A DNA stretch of 64,000 bases from Rhodovulum visakhapatnamense (GTDB lineage Bacteria > Pseudomonadota > Alphaproteobacteria > Rhodobacterales > Rhodobacteraceae): positions 62,001-126,000 of the forward strand of contig NZ_SOEB01000005.1 in assembly GCF_004365965.1 (NCBI RefSeq). The letters are read 5' to 3'. Both the position numbers and the translations under genes were made by a program. The notes below the pieces were generated by a model. That model did not search any database. It saw only the letters and a program-made list of their open reading frames with translations, and had not been told where the DNA came from. This document shows, piece by piece, positions 30,006 to 38,537 of this stretch; within the stretch, counting starts at the first letter, position 1; each line of letters begins with the position of its first letter.

Positions 30006-30712
30006 TGTCCACTTAACCTTCTTTCCATGCTAATTTGGGAAAGGCGGACCCCGCGACGGATGGAACAGCGAAAGCGACGAAACCCAAGGCTCGCGACGCG
30101 AAGACCAAGATCGCGCAAACCCGCATGAGCGTTCTGGAACTGGCAAAAGAACTCGGCAACGTCGCCGAAGCCTGTCGCCAGCGCGGCATGGACACCACCA
30201 GCTTCTACGAGTGGAAACGTCGGTTTCAACGCGGTGGGTCGCCGTCGCGCATCTACCCGACACAGACCGCGGCCAACGCGCGGAGGTTCCAGCGCGACCT
30301 CGAGCGCGCGGCCCCGATGAAGATCACCCGCGTGCTGACCGATAACGGCAAGGCCTTCACCGACCGGCTGTTCGGCCTGCGCAAGCGCAGCCCCACCGGA
30401 CAGCACGAGTTCGACCGGCTAAGCGCGGACCTCGGCATCGAGCATCGTCTCGCGCCACCGATGCGGCCGCAGACCAACGGCAGGGTCGAGCGCTTCAACG
30501 GCCGGATCGAGGATGTCCTGCAGAGCCATCGCTTCCGGAGCGGCGAAGACCTGGAGCAGACCATCCTGCGCTACGTCCACCTCTACAACAGCCAGCTTCC
30601 ACAATCAGCCCTGAAGGGTCGAACGCCCATCGACACCCTCAAGGACTGGCAACGTCAAAGGCCCGAGATGTTCAGGAAGCGCGTCTGCAATCACGCGGGA
30701 TGTGACAGCTAA
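30006..30712 (+). mobile_element. Chimeric IS481-type transposase remnant
   Basis: An open frame (30035-30712, 225 residues) is made of two different IS481-type pieces. The first part (ends about 30228) holds the N-terminal HTH: MSVLELAKELGNVAEACRQR then GMDTTSFYEWKRRFQ. The rest is the C-terminal half of another subgroup: PMKITRVLTDNGKAFTDRLF, RPQTNGRVERFNGRIEDVLQ and the end VCNHAGCDS. The first catalytic Asp region is absent, so transposition is not expected. The right end TGTCACATCCCGCG (read from 30709 leftward) looks like a terminal inverted repeat; the left edge at about 30006 (TGTCCACTTAACC) interrupts the IS5 fragment. Nested insertion followed by deletion would explain the arrangement. 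Confidence 0.82.
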
Positions 30713-30800
30713 AGACAGTTGCGCCCTTGCGCTTGATGACAATCTGCGCCCTGTAACCTATGGTGCCGTCTTTCCGCGGCCGGGGGGTGATGGTGCCCAT
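30713..30800 (-). pseudogene. N-terminal fragment of a tyrosine integrase
   Basis: ATG at 30800 begins MGTITPRPRKDGTIGYRAQI followed by VIKRKGATV, the typical start (arm-type DNA-binding domain) of phage and island integrases of the tyrosine recombinase family. After about 29 codons it runs into the right end of the IS481-type remnant, so the catalytic domain is lost. It points away from dusA, whose start is 105 bases away. Integrases of this kind are known to target dusA, so this is probably the last trace of an island inserted there. Confidence 0.75.
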
Positions 30801-30904
30801 ACAACCAGTCCTGCAAGAGTCGATTTTAGTCCGGCATTGTAGGACCGATCTCTGCAAACCGGGAAAAATAGAGCGGAACGAGGCGAGACGAAGGCAAACG
30901 AGCG

Positions 30905-31951
30905 ATGGCGCAATACACAGAAAATAAAAGAAAATATAACGCTATCAACGCCGCCCGCCTTTCGGTCGCGCCGATGATGGACTGGACAGACCGACATTGC
31001 CGCTACTTCCACCGGCTGATGAGCCGCTCGGCCCTGCTTTATACCGAGATGGTGACGGCTCCCGCCCTGGTCCGGGGGGGCGCCCTGCATCTGCTGGACC
31101 ACGCGCCAGCGGAACACCCGGTTGCCGTTCAGCTGGGCGGCTCGGACCCCGCGGAACTTGCCCGGGCCACGCGGCTGTGCTGCGAGGCCGGTTATGACGA
31201 GGTGAACCTGAATGTCGGCTGCCCCTCGGACAAGGTGCAGTCGGGCGCGTTTGGCGCCGTCCTGATGAAGACCCCCAGCCTTGTCGCTGAATGCGTTGCC
31301 GCAATGCGGGCGGCGGCGACGGTCGAGGTCACCGTCAAGTGCCGGATCGGAGTCGACGATCAGGACCCGCAAGAGGTGTTGCCGGCCTTTCTTCAGACGA
31401 TCTCGGCCGCCGGAGCAACGCGGTTTACCATTCACGCGCGAAAGGCGTGGCTGCAGGGGCTCAGTCCGAAGGAAAACCGCGATGTGCCGCCACTTGACTA
31501 CGATCTGGTGCACGAGATGAAACAGGCCTTCCCGGAATTGCACCTGTCGGTCAATGGCGGGATCGGCACACTGACCGAGGCCAAGGGATTTCTGGAAGAC
31601 GGGCTCGACGGGGCGATGATCGGGCGCGCCGCCTATCACGATCCCGCCGGGATCCTGCTGGGCGCGGACGAAGAAATCTTTGGCCAGCCCGGACGCAAGA
31701 CCGCGCGACAGGTGGCCGAAGAGATGCGTCCCTATATCGCGCGCCACCTGGGGGCCGGAGGCCGGTTGCACGCCGTCACCCGCCACATGCTGGGGCTTTT
31801 CGCCGGACGCCCCGGGGCGCGAACCTGGCGGCGTCTGCTGTCCGAAGGCGCGGCCGGACCGGGGGCGGGTCTCGACGTATTCGATGCGGCGCTTGAGGCG
31901 ATGCCTCCGATGCCCGAGCCTCTGCCGGTGGATGCGGCACGGAACGCCTGA
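30905..31951 (+). CDS. dusA: tRNA-dihydrouridine(20/20a) synthase
   Basis: FMN-dependent enzyme reducing uridine at positions 20/20a in the D-loop of tRNA. The 348-residue product has the N-terminal SVAPMMDWTDRHCRYFHRLM, the FMN-barrel stretch VAVQLGGSDPAELARAT and the catalytic cysteine in NLNVGCPSDKVQSGAFGAVL (Cys106). Length matches DusA. SD GAAGG precedes ATG by about 10 bases. The first ~45 bases (codons for MAQYTENKRKYNAIN) are strongly AT-rich while the rest is GC-rich. The dusA 5' end is a known integration site for islands that bring their own 5' end, and an integrase fragment lies directly upstream. Confidence 0.96.
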   Translation: MAQYTENKRKYNAINAARLSVAPMMDWTDRHCRYFHRLMSRSALLYTEMVTAPALVRGGALHLLDHAPAEHPVAVQLGGSDPAELARATRLCCEAGYDEVNLNVGCPSDKVQSGAFGAVLMKTPSLVAECVAAMRAAATVEVTVKCRIGVDDQDPQEVLPAFLQTISAAGATRFTIHARKAWLQGLSPKENRDVPPLDYDLVHEMKQAFPELHLSVNGGIGTLTEAKGFLEDGLDGAMIGRAAYHDPAGILLGADEEIFGQPGRKTARQVAEEMRPYIARHLGAGGRLHAVTRHMLGLFAGRPGARTWRRLLSEGAAGPGAGLDVFDAALEAMPPMPEPLPVDAARNA

Positions 31952-32674
31952 CCGCTTGCTCGCCGGTCCTGGCTGTCGCAAGGCGCGCCGTCGGCGGTGC
32001 GGCGTACAGGGCTGACCGATGCCGACGCCGCCTCCGATGAGCGTCGTCTCTGTCACCCGCATCGCGCGCGAGCCGGAGCCAAGAAGCCTCTCGGGCCGCC
32101 CGCTGGACGTTTGCCCGTCTCTGTCAATGGGGAACGACCTTGTTACGGCCAACCCTATGGGGCGGCGTCAGCCGAGCCAGATCCTTCCGAAAGCCCCCCG
32201 CTCCGATGCCGAACCTTCATTGCCGGGCCAGAGGGCGCATGCGTCTCCGCTTTCTTTGAAGAGACCGACAAGCAAGCGGCGGGACAAGGGGCGCCCCGTC
32301 TCGACCATCCGGGTCGGCCAAGTCCGAAACTGAGGGCAAGATCGCATCGTTCCCGGCCCCCTCCCAAAGCAGCAGGATGCGCCCGGTTCCGCCGCGATCC
32401 AGCAGGTCCTGGAGCGTGGTAAAGGTTGCCCCTTTCCCGGAGCCGGGCCGTTTCCGGCGTCTGGCAATCCGCAGCCCGGGCCAGCTACCGCCGCCCCAGC
32501 CTGCGTGTATCGACCCGGCGGACTCTGCCTGGGTCTGGCCAATGCTCTGAATGCCTCGCCCAGCGTGGGGACCCTTCGCCGTCTGTCGCTTGATGCAGTC
32601 GTCCAACTGTACACCTTCGCCACGTTCTCCCGCGTGGCATAAGCAGGATTTCACCTCGCGTCGGGCCGAGGGCT
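31952..32674. other. 723-base gap without a recognisable gene
   Basis: Between dusA and the methyltransferase gene (convergent) no reading frame has a recognisable domain, a good SD or a believable composition. Several frames stay open only because of high GC. A minus-strand frame through 32217-32620 contains isolated phrases such as TTLQDLLDRGGTGRILLLWE that look protein-like but belong to no family I recognise; it could be a decayed gene. The gap adjoins the dusA integration site and may be the remains of lost accessory DNA. Confidence 0.6.
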
Positions 32675-33268
32675 TTAGGCGGGCCGCACCCCCCTGGCCC
32701 AAAGCGCAAACCGCCCGTCGGATTCGACCTGCACGTCGACGAAGCCCGCGCGCGTCATATGGGCACTGAGCGAGCCGATCGTGAACCCGGTCCGATGCGC
32801 CATGAAATCGTTCCCACCCTGGATCGAAGGCCTGTAGCCGTAAAGGATATCGATGGGCGAGATCGGCCCCGCAGCCGAGATATAGGCAGGCTCTTCGAGC
32901 AACCCCTGGGCCACCAGCATGGCGACGCGCTGCAGATCGGGCATCGTCATCAGCGCAAATCCGCCCGGCCGCAGCACCCGGCAGAACTCGGACAGCGCCA
33001 GCGGCACTTCATGGGCGCGCAAATGCTCGAGATTGTGGGACGACCAGACCGCGTCGACCGAGCCCTCGGCCAGCACCCGCATGTCAGTGATGCTGGCCAC
33101 AATGTCGGGCATCACCGAGGGATCGATGTCCAGCCGAAGCTCGCGCCAGCCATCGGCCGGAAAGGCATCGGCCGGAAGCTTGGCGGGGTCGGCCATGCCG
33201 CAACCCACATGAAGTACGGTCTTGAGAGTGGCAGTCACGTCTTCCGGGTCGAGGGTGAGGGTGTCCAT
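32675..33268 (-). CDS. Class I SAM-dependent methyltransferase
   Basis: 197-residue protein with a Rossmann methyltransferase core: motif I LHVGCGMADP (about residues 19-28), acidic end of strand 2 in LRLDIDP, SVDAVWSSHNLEHL (motif IV type), and CRVLRPGGFALMTMPDLQRV (motif V/VI). The substrate is not evident; related proteins act on glycans or lipids. It starts 15 bases after the HlyD-family stop, on the same strand as the type I secretion genes, and is probably co-transcribed with them. It might modify the exported protein or a surface sugar; that is inference. Confidence 0.87.
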   Translation of the reverse strand: MDTLTLDPEDVTATLKTVLHVGCGMADPAKLPADAFPADGWRELRLDIDPSVMPDIVASITDMRVLAEGSVDAVWSSHNLEHLRAHEVPLALSEFCRVLRPGGFALMTMPDLQRVAMLVAQGLLEEPAYISAAGPISPIDILYGYRPSIQGGNDFMAHRTGFTIGSLSAHMTRAGFVDVQVESDGRFALWARGVRPA

Positions 33269-33283
33269 GAAGGAGCTCCGGTT

Positions 33284-34582
33284 TCAGGATCGGGGTTCGC
33301 GCAGGCTTTCGCTCAACCCGTTGAGAACCGGATCGAGGAAATAGGTCAGGAGGGTCCGGTGACCGGTGGCGATGTCGCTGGTCAGCGTCATGCCGGGCAT
33401 CAGCCCGTCGGGCAAGGCGACGTCGCGGTCGAAGGCCACGCGCGCGGCATGGCGGGCCGGGCCGCCACCTGTCGGCACGCTGGAACTGGGCGCCACATCG
33501 GTCAGCCGCCCCGCGATCAGGCCATGGCGGCGCCAGGGAAAGGCATCCACCTTGATCCGCACCGGGTCACCGGGATGGACCAACCCCACATCACGGGACA
33601 GCAGCCCGATCTCGGCATGCATCGCACCGCTTGTGGGCGCGATCACCACCACCGGATCGGCGATGGTCATCAGCGAGCCCGGCCCCCCCTCGGCCACCGA
33701 CAGCACGACACCGGCCTGCGGCGCGCGCAGATCGTAAAGCCGCGCGCGGTCGGTCGCCTGCGACAACTGGCGGTCGATCACCGCCAGCCGCGGCCGGAGC
33801 CCGGCCAGTTCCTCGAGACGGCTCTGGCGCAGGTCGCTGTCGAAGGCGGCAAGGCGGGCAGCGGCGGTTTCGCGTTCCTGGCGCAGGGACAGCAGCTGGG
33901 CCATGTTGTCCCGGCTGCTGGTCTCGGCATCGAGCCGCAGCAGCCGGGCCTGGTTGACCGCCAGGCGGGTGCCGCTTTGCCGCGCCAGCAGGGTTTCGTG
34001 CATGGTCTCGATCTCGCGCGCCGTCGCGACCGCCTCGGCCAGGGCAGGAACGCTTTCCAGCGCCGCGTCGATCCCGCCGTCGATCTGGGCAAGCGCCGTG
34101 ACCAGCTGGTCGCGCTGGGCGGCCTCGGTTGCGGCGCGCTCGCTCTGGATCCGGGCCTGAAGGGCAAAGTCCTCGCCCTCACCCGTGACCGCGCGATTGT
34201 CGAGTTCGGCCTCGATCCGGGCGATCTGGGCCTCGATTGCCACGCGCTCGGCGGTCAGAACGGCAGCGTCGGTCGCAGGATCGCGCGCATCGAGCCGCGC
34301 CAGAAGCTGGCCCGGCTCGACCGCGTCGCCCGGGCGCACCAAAAGCCGGTCGAGCACCGCCGAGCCCAGAGGTTTCATCACCACAGGCGGATCGTCGGTC
34401 ACGATGCGTCCCTCGGCAGTGACCACGACGTCGATCGGAACGAAAGCCGCCAGCGTGACCAGCGCGACCAGAAGCACAGCGGATCCGAACGGCCAGAGCC
34501 GCAGCAGCCAGGGCAGAGGTTCCTCGCGGACCTGTACCAACGGCGGCTGGAACGGAAGCGCGTCGCGCGCGACTTTGCTCAT
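33284..34582 (-). CDS. HlyD-family type I secretion adaptor
   Basis: Periplasmic adaptor (membrane fusion protein) of 432 residues: a short cytoplasmic N-terminus, one TM segment (about residues 25-50, LWPFGSAVLLVALVTLAAFV), a lipoyl half-motif (GSAVLDRLLVRPGDAVEPGQ), a long coiled coil (about 110-260), the second lipoyl half (DLRAPQAGVVLSVAEGG) and a beta-barrel C-terminus. I chose ATG at 34582 (MSKVARDALPF), 10 bases after the ABC protein stop. It would bridge the ABC protein to a TolC-like outer-membrane channel, which is not in this window. Confidence 0.92.
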   Translation of the reverse strand: MSKVARDALPFQPPLVQVREEPLPWLLRLWPFGSAVLLVALVTLAAFVPIDVVVTAEGRIVTDDPPVVMKPLGSAVLDRLLVRPGDAVEPGQLLARLDARDPATDAAVLTAERVAIEAQIARIEAELDNRAVTGEGEDFALQARIQSERAATEAAQRDQLVTALAQIDGGIDAALESVPALAEAVATAREIETMHETLLARQSGTRLAVNQARLLRLDAETSSRDNMAQLLSLRQERETAAARLAAFDSDLRQSRLEELAGLRPRLAVIDRQLSQATDRARLYDLRAPQAGVVLSVAEGGPGSLMTIADPVVVIAPTSGAMHAEIGLLSRDVGLVHPGDPVRIKVDAFPWRRHGLIAGRLTDVAPSSSVPTGGGPARHAARVAFDRDVALPDGLMPGMTLTSDIATGHRTLLTYFLDPVLNGLSESLREPRS

Positions 34583-34592
34583 GGGCGGGCGC

Positions 34593-36767
34593 TCATGCCA
34601 TATGCTCGGTCTGCTGGCGCCAGAGCATCGCATAGGTTTCGCAGCGCGACAGAAGGGTCTCGTGCGGAGCCATGTCGAGCAGTCGGCCCTGATCGAGCAC
34701 TAGGATCTGATCTGCCCGGACCAGCGAGGACAGCCGGTGCGAGACCACGATCATGGTGCGGCCATGGGCGATGGCGGCGAGGTTGCGGTTGACCAATGCC
34801 TCGGATTCGGGGTCGAGCGCCGAGGTGGCCTCGTCCAGGATGAGGATACGCGGGTCGGCCAGCAGGGCGCGGGCGATGGCAATGCGCTGGCGCTGCCCGC
34901 CCGACAGGTTGGCGCCGCTTTCCTCGACCATGGTGTCGAAGCCCATCGGCAGGCGCCGGATGAATTCGTCGGCGCCCGCCAGCGTCGCCGCGCGCAGCAC
35001 GGCCTCGAGCGGGGCACCGGGCACCGCGACCGCGATATTGTCGCGGATCGAGCCGCGAAACAGCAGGTTGTCCTGCAGCACGATGCCGACCTGACGGCGC
35101 AGCGACGACAGAGCGATGTTGCGGATATCGATGCCGTCGAAAAGGATCAGGCCCTGTTGCGGCGTCTCGATCCCCTGGATCAGCCGCGTCAGCGTGGTCT
35201 TTCCCGAGCCCGAGCGCCCGACGATGCCCACGACCTGCCCCGGCGCAACCGAAAGACTGACCCGGTCGAGCGCCGGGGTCGCGGCGCCGGGATAGGCAAA
35301 GCCCACCTCGCGCAGTTCGAGCGCCCCCGACAGCATCGGCTGCGCCAGCTGGGCGTCATCCTGCCGTTCGGGTGGGTGATCCATGATTTTGCGCAGCATG
35401 CGGATCGACAGCGCGGCCTCCTGCCATTCGTTGATCAGGCCCACGATCTGCACCAGCGGCCCCGAGACGCGACCAGACAGCAGCAGGATCGCGACCAGCG
35501 TGCCGACCGTGATCGTGCCCTGAAGCGCCAGCCCGACGCCGACCGCGACCACCGTGACCTGCATCATCCGTTCCAGAAGCCCGGTCAGGGTGCCGGTCAG
35601 CGCCGAGATCCGGCCCAGATCCCATTGCTTGCGCACAGACTGGGCAAGGCTGTCTTCCCACAACCGCTGGCGCGCGGGTTCCACCGCCAGCGACTTGACC
35701 GCGCGCATGTTGTGCAGCGTTTCGACCAACAACGCCTGACGTTCGGCCTCGACCCCGTAAAGCGCGTTCAGCCGGCTCTGCAGGATCGGCAGCATCAGCC
35801 CGATGCAGCCCGCGATGGCGATGGCGTAAAGCGCGATGATCAGCGTCAGCGTGCCCGACAAAAGCGCCAGCGTGGTCAGCAGAAGCGGCAGCAGGGCCGC
35901 ATCCAGCATCGTCTGCAGAAGCCGCCCGGTCAGGAAATGGCGGATCTTGTCGGTCTGCTGGATGTTGCGGGTCATTACCCCGGCGGGCGTCGTCTCGAAC
36001 ACGGTCATCGGCAGGCGCAACAGATGGGCCACGCTTTGCGAGCCGATATCGGCATCGATCCGGCCGCCCGCGATCTGGCTGAGCCGCTGGCGCACATAGC
36101 CGAAGCCCGCATCGAAGAGTACCAGCAGCACATAGACCGCGGTCACCGACATCAGCGTGTACCAGGCCTGATGGGCGATCACCCGGTCGATCATCACCTG
36201 CAGCAGCAAGGGCAGCGAAAAGGCGATCAGGTTGCCGGTGACGACCGCCACGGCCACGCCGGCAAAAAGGCTGCGCTCGCGCCGAAGCGCGGGCAGGAAC
36301 CAGCGCAGGCCGAAGGCCCGGGCCGCGTCGGCCTTGCCATCCGTTCGCCCGATCAGGATCAGTCGGCCGGTCCAGCGCAGTTCGAATTCCTCCCAGGGAA
36401 CGCTGCGCACGCCATCGGCCTCGTGCCGTGGATCGAGCAGCGCCGCGGTGCGCGCCTTCTCGACCAGACCGGCATGGACCAGCACGATCCAGCGGCCCTG
36501 TTCGACCTCGGCCAGCACCGGCAGCCCCTGCCCCAGCCGCGAGGCCATGCGCCATCCGGCCTTGCCGATCAGGCGGCAGCGCAGGCCCTTGGCCGCGAAC
36601 AGCGCCATCAGACCGGGCGCGAGGTCGTCCTGTCCCAGATCGGGCAGCTCGTCAGGGCTGAGGATGATGCCGTTATGGGCGGCGATCAGGAACGCGCCGC
36701 GCAGCGTCGACAGCTGCGGCGTATCGAGCGCGAGGGTTTCGGACAGTTGGGAATCGTGGACCGACAT
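34593..36767 (-). CDS. Type I secretion ABC transporter with C39-like domain
   Basis: 724-residue protein in the HlyB/LktB layout: an N-terminal C39-like domain (residues about 1-130), six TM helices (about 155-430) and an ABC ATPase (Walker A GIVGRSGSGKTTLTR, signature [16 protein letters not shown], Walker B ILILDEATSALD, H-loop VVSHRL). The position of the C39 catalytic cysteine is filled by LRGAFLIAAHNG, so the domain is non-proteolytic; such CLDs hold unfolded RTX substrates. The catalytic Glu is present. No substrate gene or outer-membrane partner is adjacent. The start at 36767 has no strong SD but matches the family start. Confidence 0.93.
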   Translation of the reverse strand: MSVHDSQLSETLALDTPQLSTLRGAFLIAAHNGIILSPDELPDLGQDDLAPGLMALFAAKGLRCRLIGKAGWRMASRLGQGLPVLAEVEQGRWIVLVHAGLVEKARTAALLDPRHEADGVRSVPWEEFELRWTGRLILIGRTDGKADAARAFGLRWFLPALRRERSLFAGVAVAVVTGNLIAFSLPLLLQVMIDRVIAHQAWYTLMSVTAVYVLLVLFDAGFGYVRQRLSQIAGGRIDADIGSQSVAHLLRLPMTVFETTPAGVMTRNIQQTDKIRHFLTGRLLQTMLDAALLPLLLTTLALLSGTLTLIIALYAIAIAGCIGLMLPILQSRLNALYGVEAERQALLVETLHNMRAVKSLAVEPARQRLWEDSLAQSVRKQWDLGRISALTGTLTGLLERMMQVTVVAVGVGLALQGTITVGTLVAILLLSGRVSGPLVQIVGLINEWQEAALSIRMLRKIMDHPPERQDDAQLAQPMLSGALELREVGFAYPGAATPALDRVSLSVAPGQVVGIVGRSGSGKTTLTRLIQGIETPQQGLILFDGIDIRNIALSSLRRQVGIVLQDNLLFRGSIRDNIAVAVPGAPLEAVLRAATLAGADEFIRRLPMGFDTMVEESGANLSGGQRQRIAIARALLADPRILILDEATSALDPESEALVNRNLAAIAHGRTMIVVSHRLSSLVRADQILVLDQGRLLDMAPHETLLSRCETYAMLWRQQTEHMA

Positions 36768-36828
36768 GCGCCATGTGTACGCAAGCCACCATTAACGGGC
36801 GGTTGTCGGGAAACGGCGCGGGACAGAA

Positions 36829-36857
36829 CTCCCGGCGGGGGCGGACCCCGCCGGGAG
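36829..36857 (-). terminator. Intrinsic-type terminator after the AGCS gene
   Basis: A perfect 12-bp GC-rich stem (36829-36840 with 36846-36857, 5-base loop) begins 7 bases after the symporter stop. In the direction of transcription it is followed by TTCTGTCC, a weak T-rich tail. It separates the symporter from the secretion genes downstream. Confidence 0.75.
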
Positions 36858-36864
36858 CGACGGA

Positions 36865-38208
36865 TCAGCCCGCCCGGTTGGCGCGCCAGTAGGCGCGGGA
36901 CACGGCGAAGACGGTGCCGCTGAGCGCGATCAGCGCGATCAGGTTGGGAATGGCCATCAGGGCGTTCATGATGTCGGCCACGATCCAGATCACGCCCAGA
37001 TTGGCGACCGCTCCGACGACCACGCCGGCCACCCAAAGCAGGCGGAACGGCAGGATCACCTTCGACCCGAACAGGTATTCGGCCGCCCGTTCGCCGTAAT
37101 AGCTCCAGCCGAGGATGGTGGTGAAGGCGAAGACGATCAGCCCGAGGCTGACGATCAGTTCACCGCCCGGCAACCCGGTCTGGAAGGCCAGCGCCGACAG
37201 CGCGGCCCCGGTCTCGCCGCTGGTCCAGACCCCGGTGGTGATGATGACCAGAGCGGTCATCGAGCAGACAAGGATCGTGTCGATGAACGTGCCCAGCATC
37301 GCGACGTTGCCCTGGCGCACCGGATCGTCGGTCAGCGCCGCGGCATGGGCGATGGGCGCGGACCCGAGCCCCGCCTCGTTCGAGAAGACGCCGCGCGCCA
37401 CCCCGAAGCGGATCGCGGCCATCACCGCCGCCCCGGCAAAGCCGCCGGTCGCTGCGGTGCCGGTGAAGGCATCCTCGAAGATCAGCGCCAGCGCGCCCGG
37501 CACGGCCTGGTAGTTGACGGCAAGAATGACCAGCGCGCCAAGGATGTACAGAACCGCCATCAGCGGCACCAGCCATTCGGCGACAGCCCCGATCCGCCGG
37601 ACCCCGCCCACGATCACCACGAAGGTGACAACGGCCAGCGCGATCCCGGTCCACAGATGCGGGATGCCGAAGGTCGACTGGACCGCATCGGCCACCGAGT
37701 TGGCCTGCACCGTGTTGCCGATCCCGAAGGCGGCGATGGTGGCGAAGAAGGCGAAGATCCAGGCCAGCCAGGCAAAGCGCGGACCGAGCCCGTTCTTGAT
37801 GTAATACATCGGCCCGCCGACATAGCGGCCATTGGCATCGACCTCGCGGTAATGCACGGCCAGCACCGCTTCGGCATATTTGGTGGCCATGCCGACCAGC
37901 GCGGTCAGCCACATCCAGAACACGGCGCCCGGACCGCCCAGGAAGATCGCGGTCGCAACGCCCGCGATGTTGCCGGTGCCGATCGTCGCCGAAAGCGCGG
38001 TGGTCAGCGCCTGAAACGGCGTGATCTCGCCTTCATGGCCTGCACCGCCCTTCTTGCGGCCCTCCAGCATCATCTTGAAGCCGTAGCCCAGCTTGCGCTG
38101 CGGCAGGAAACGAAGTCCCACGCACAGATAAAGCCCGGTGCCCAGCAGCAGCACCAGAACCGGCGGCCCCCAGACGAAAGAGTCGATCGAGTTGAGTATC
38201 TCCAACAT
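36865..38208 (-). CDS. Alanine/glycine:cation symporter (AGCS family)
   Basis: 447-residue inner-membrane sodium:amino-acid symporter with about 11 hydrophobic helices. Family marks are the N-terminal DSFVWGPPVLVLLLGTGLYL, FQALTTALSATIGTGNIAGV with the substrate-binding GTGNI, GGPGAVFWMWLTALVGMATK and SNEAGLGSAPIAHAAA. It probably imports D/L-alanine or glycine with Na+. Single gene with its own terminator. The upstream 330 bases contain no recognised regulatory motif. Confidence 0.95.
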   Translation of the reverse strand: MLEILNSIDSFVWGPPVLVLLLGTGLYLCVGLRFLPQRKLGYGFKMMLEGRKKGGAGHEGEITPFQALTTALSATIGTGNIAGVATAIFLGGPGAVFWMWLTALVGMATKYAEAVLAVHYREVDANGRYVGGPMYYIKNGLGPRFAWLAWIFAFFATIAAFGIGNTVQANSVADAVQSTFGIPHLWTGIALAVVTFVVIVGGVRRIGAVAEWLVPLMAVLYILGALVILAVNYQAVPGALALIFEDAFTGTAATGGFAGAAVMAAIRFGVARGVFSNEAGLGSAPIAHAAALTDDPVRQGNVAMLGTFIDTILVCSMTALVIITTGVWTSGETGAALSALAFQTGLPGGELIVSLGLIVFAFTTILGWSYYGERAAEYLFGSKVILPFRLLWVAGVVVGAVANLGVIWIVADIMNALMAIPNLIALIALSGTVFAVSRAYWRANRAG

Positions 38209-38537
38209 TTACTTTTCCCTGTTAGTTGTCGGATGGTCCGCCACGGCCGGAACGGAGAGCGGGAATAGGGTCGGCCCCGGCGCGCTGACGCGGCCGGGGG
38301 ACCGATCCGCAGGCGGCCGGCCGATCCGGTCGGCGAAAGGCACAAGACGCGGCGCGAAGCGGAAAAAGGGCGACCTCTGTCGGGCCCCGAGGCGGAGCCG
38401 GACAGCGGGACCGTCGCGACGACACGAACAGCCCCGCGGAGCGCAGGGCCATGACACGCGGCGCGGAAGGCGCTGGCGGGACAGAGGATAGCGTGGCAGA
38501 GCGCAGACCTGCGCTCCGCCGTCCGATCGTCATCGGC
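38209..38537. other. 329-base gap between ubiV and the AGCS gene
   Basis: No gene is visible. The only structure noticed is a GC hairpin with arms 38499-38506 and 38509-38516, about 20 bases after the ubiV stop, without a T run; it may help end the ubiTUV transcript. The remainder is GC-rich sequence without clear promoter motifs. Confidence 0.6.

Noticed and set aside
30035-30712. Chimeric frame as a functional small DNA-binding protein
   Set aside because: HTH joined to a partial DDE domain at an obvious breakpoint; treated as a remnant until a transcript or conservation is shown.
32300-32380. Single RTX-like phrase GAGNDAI in a minus-strand frame downstream of the secretion genes
   Set aside because: Only one nonapeptide-like match, no array of repeats and no start; chance in GC-rich DNA is likely.
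32499-32641. Plus-strand frame with protein-like sequence ending before the methyltransferase gene
   Set aside because: No start codon with SD, no known domain, and short.
34737-36923. 728-codon open frame on the plus strand
   Set aside because: Antisense to the ABC transporter gene; composition typical of a shadow frame.
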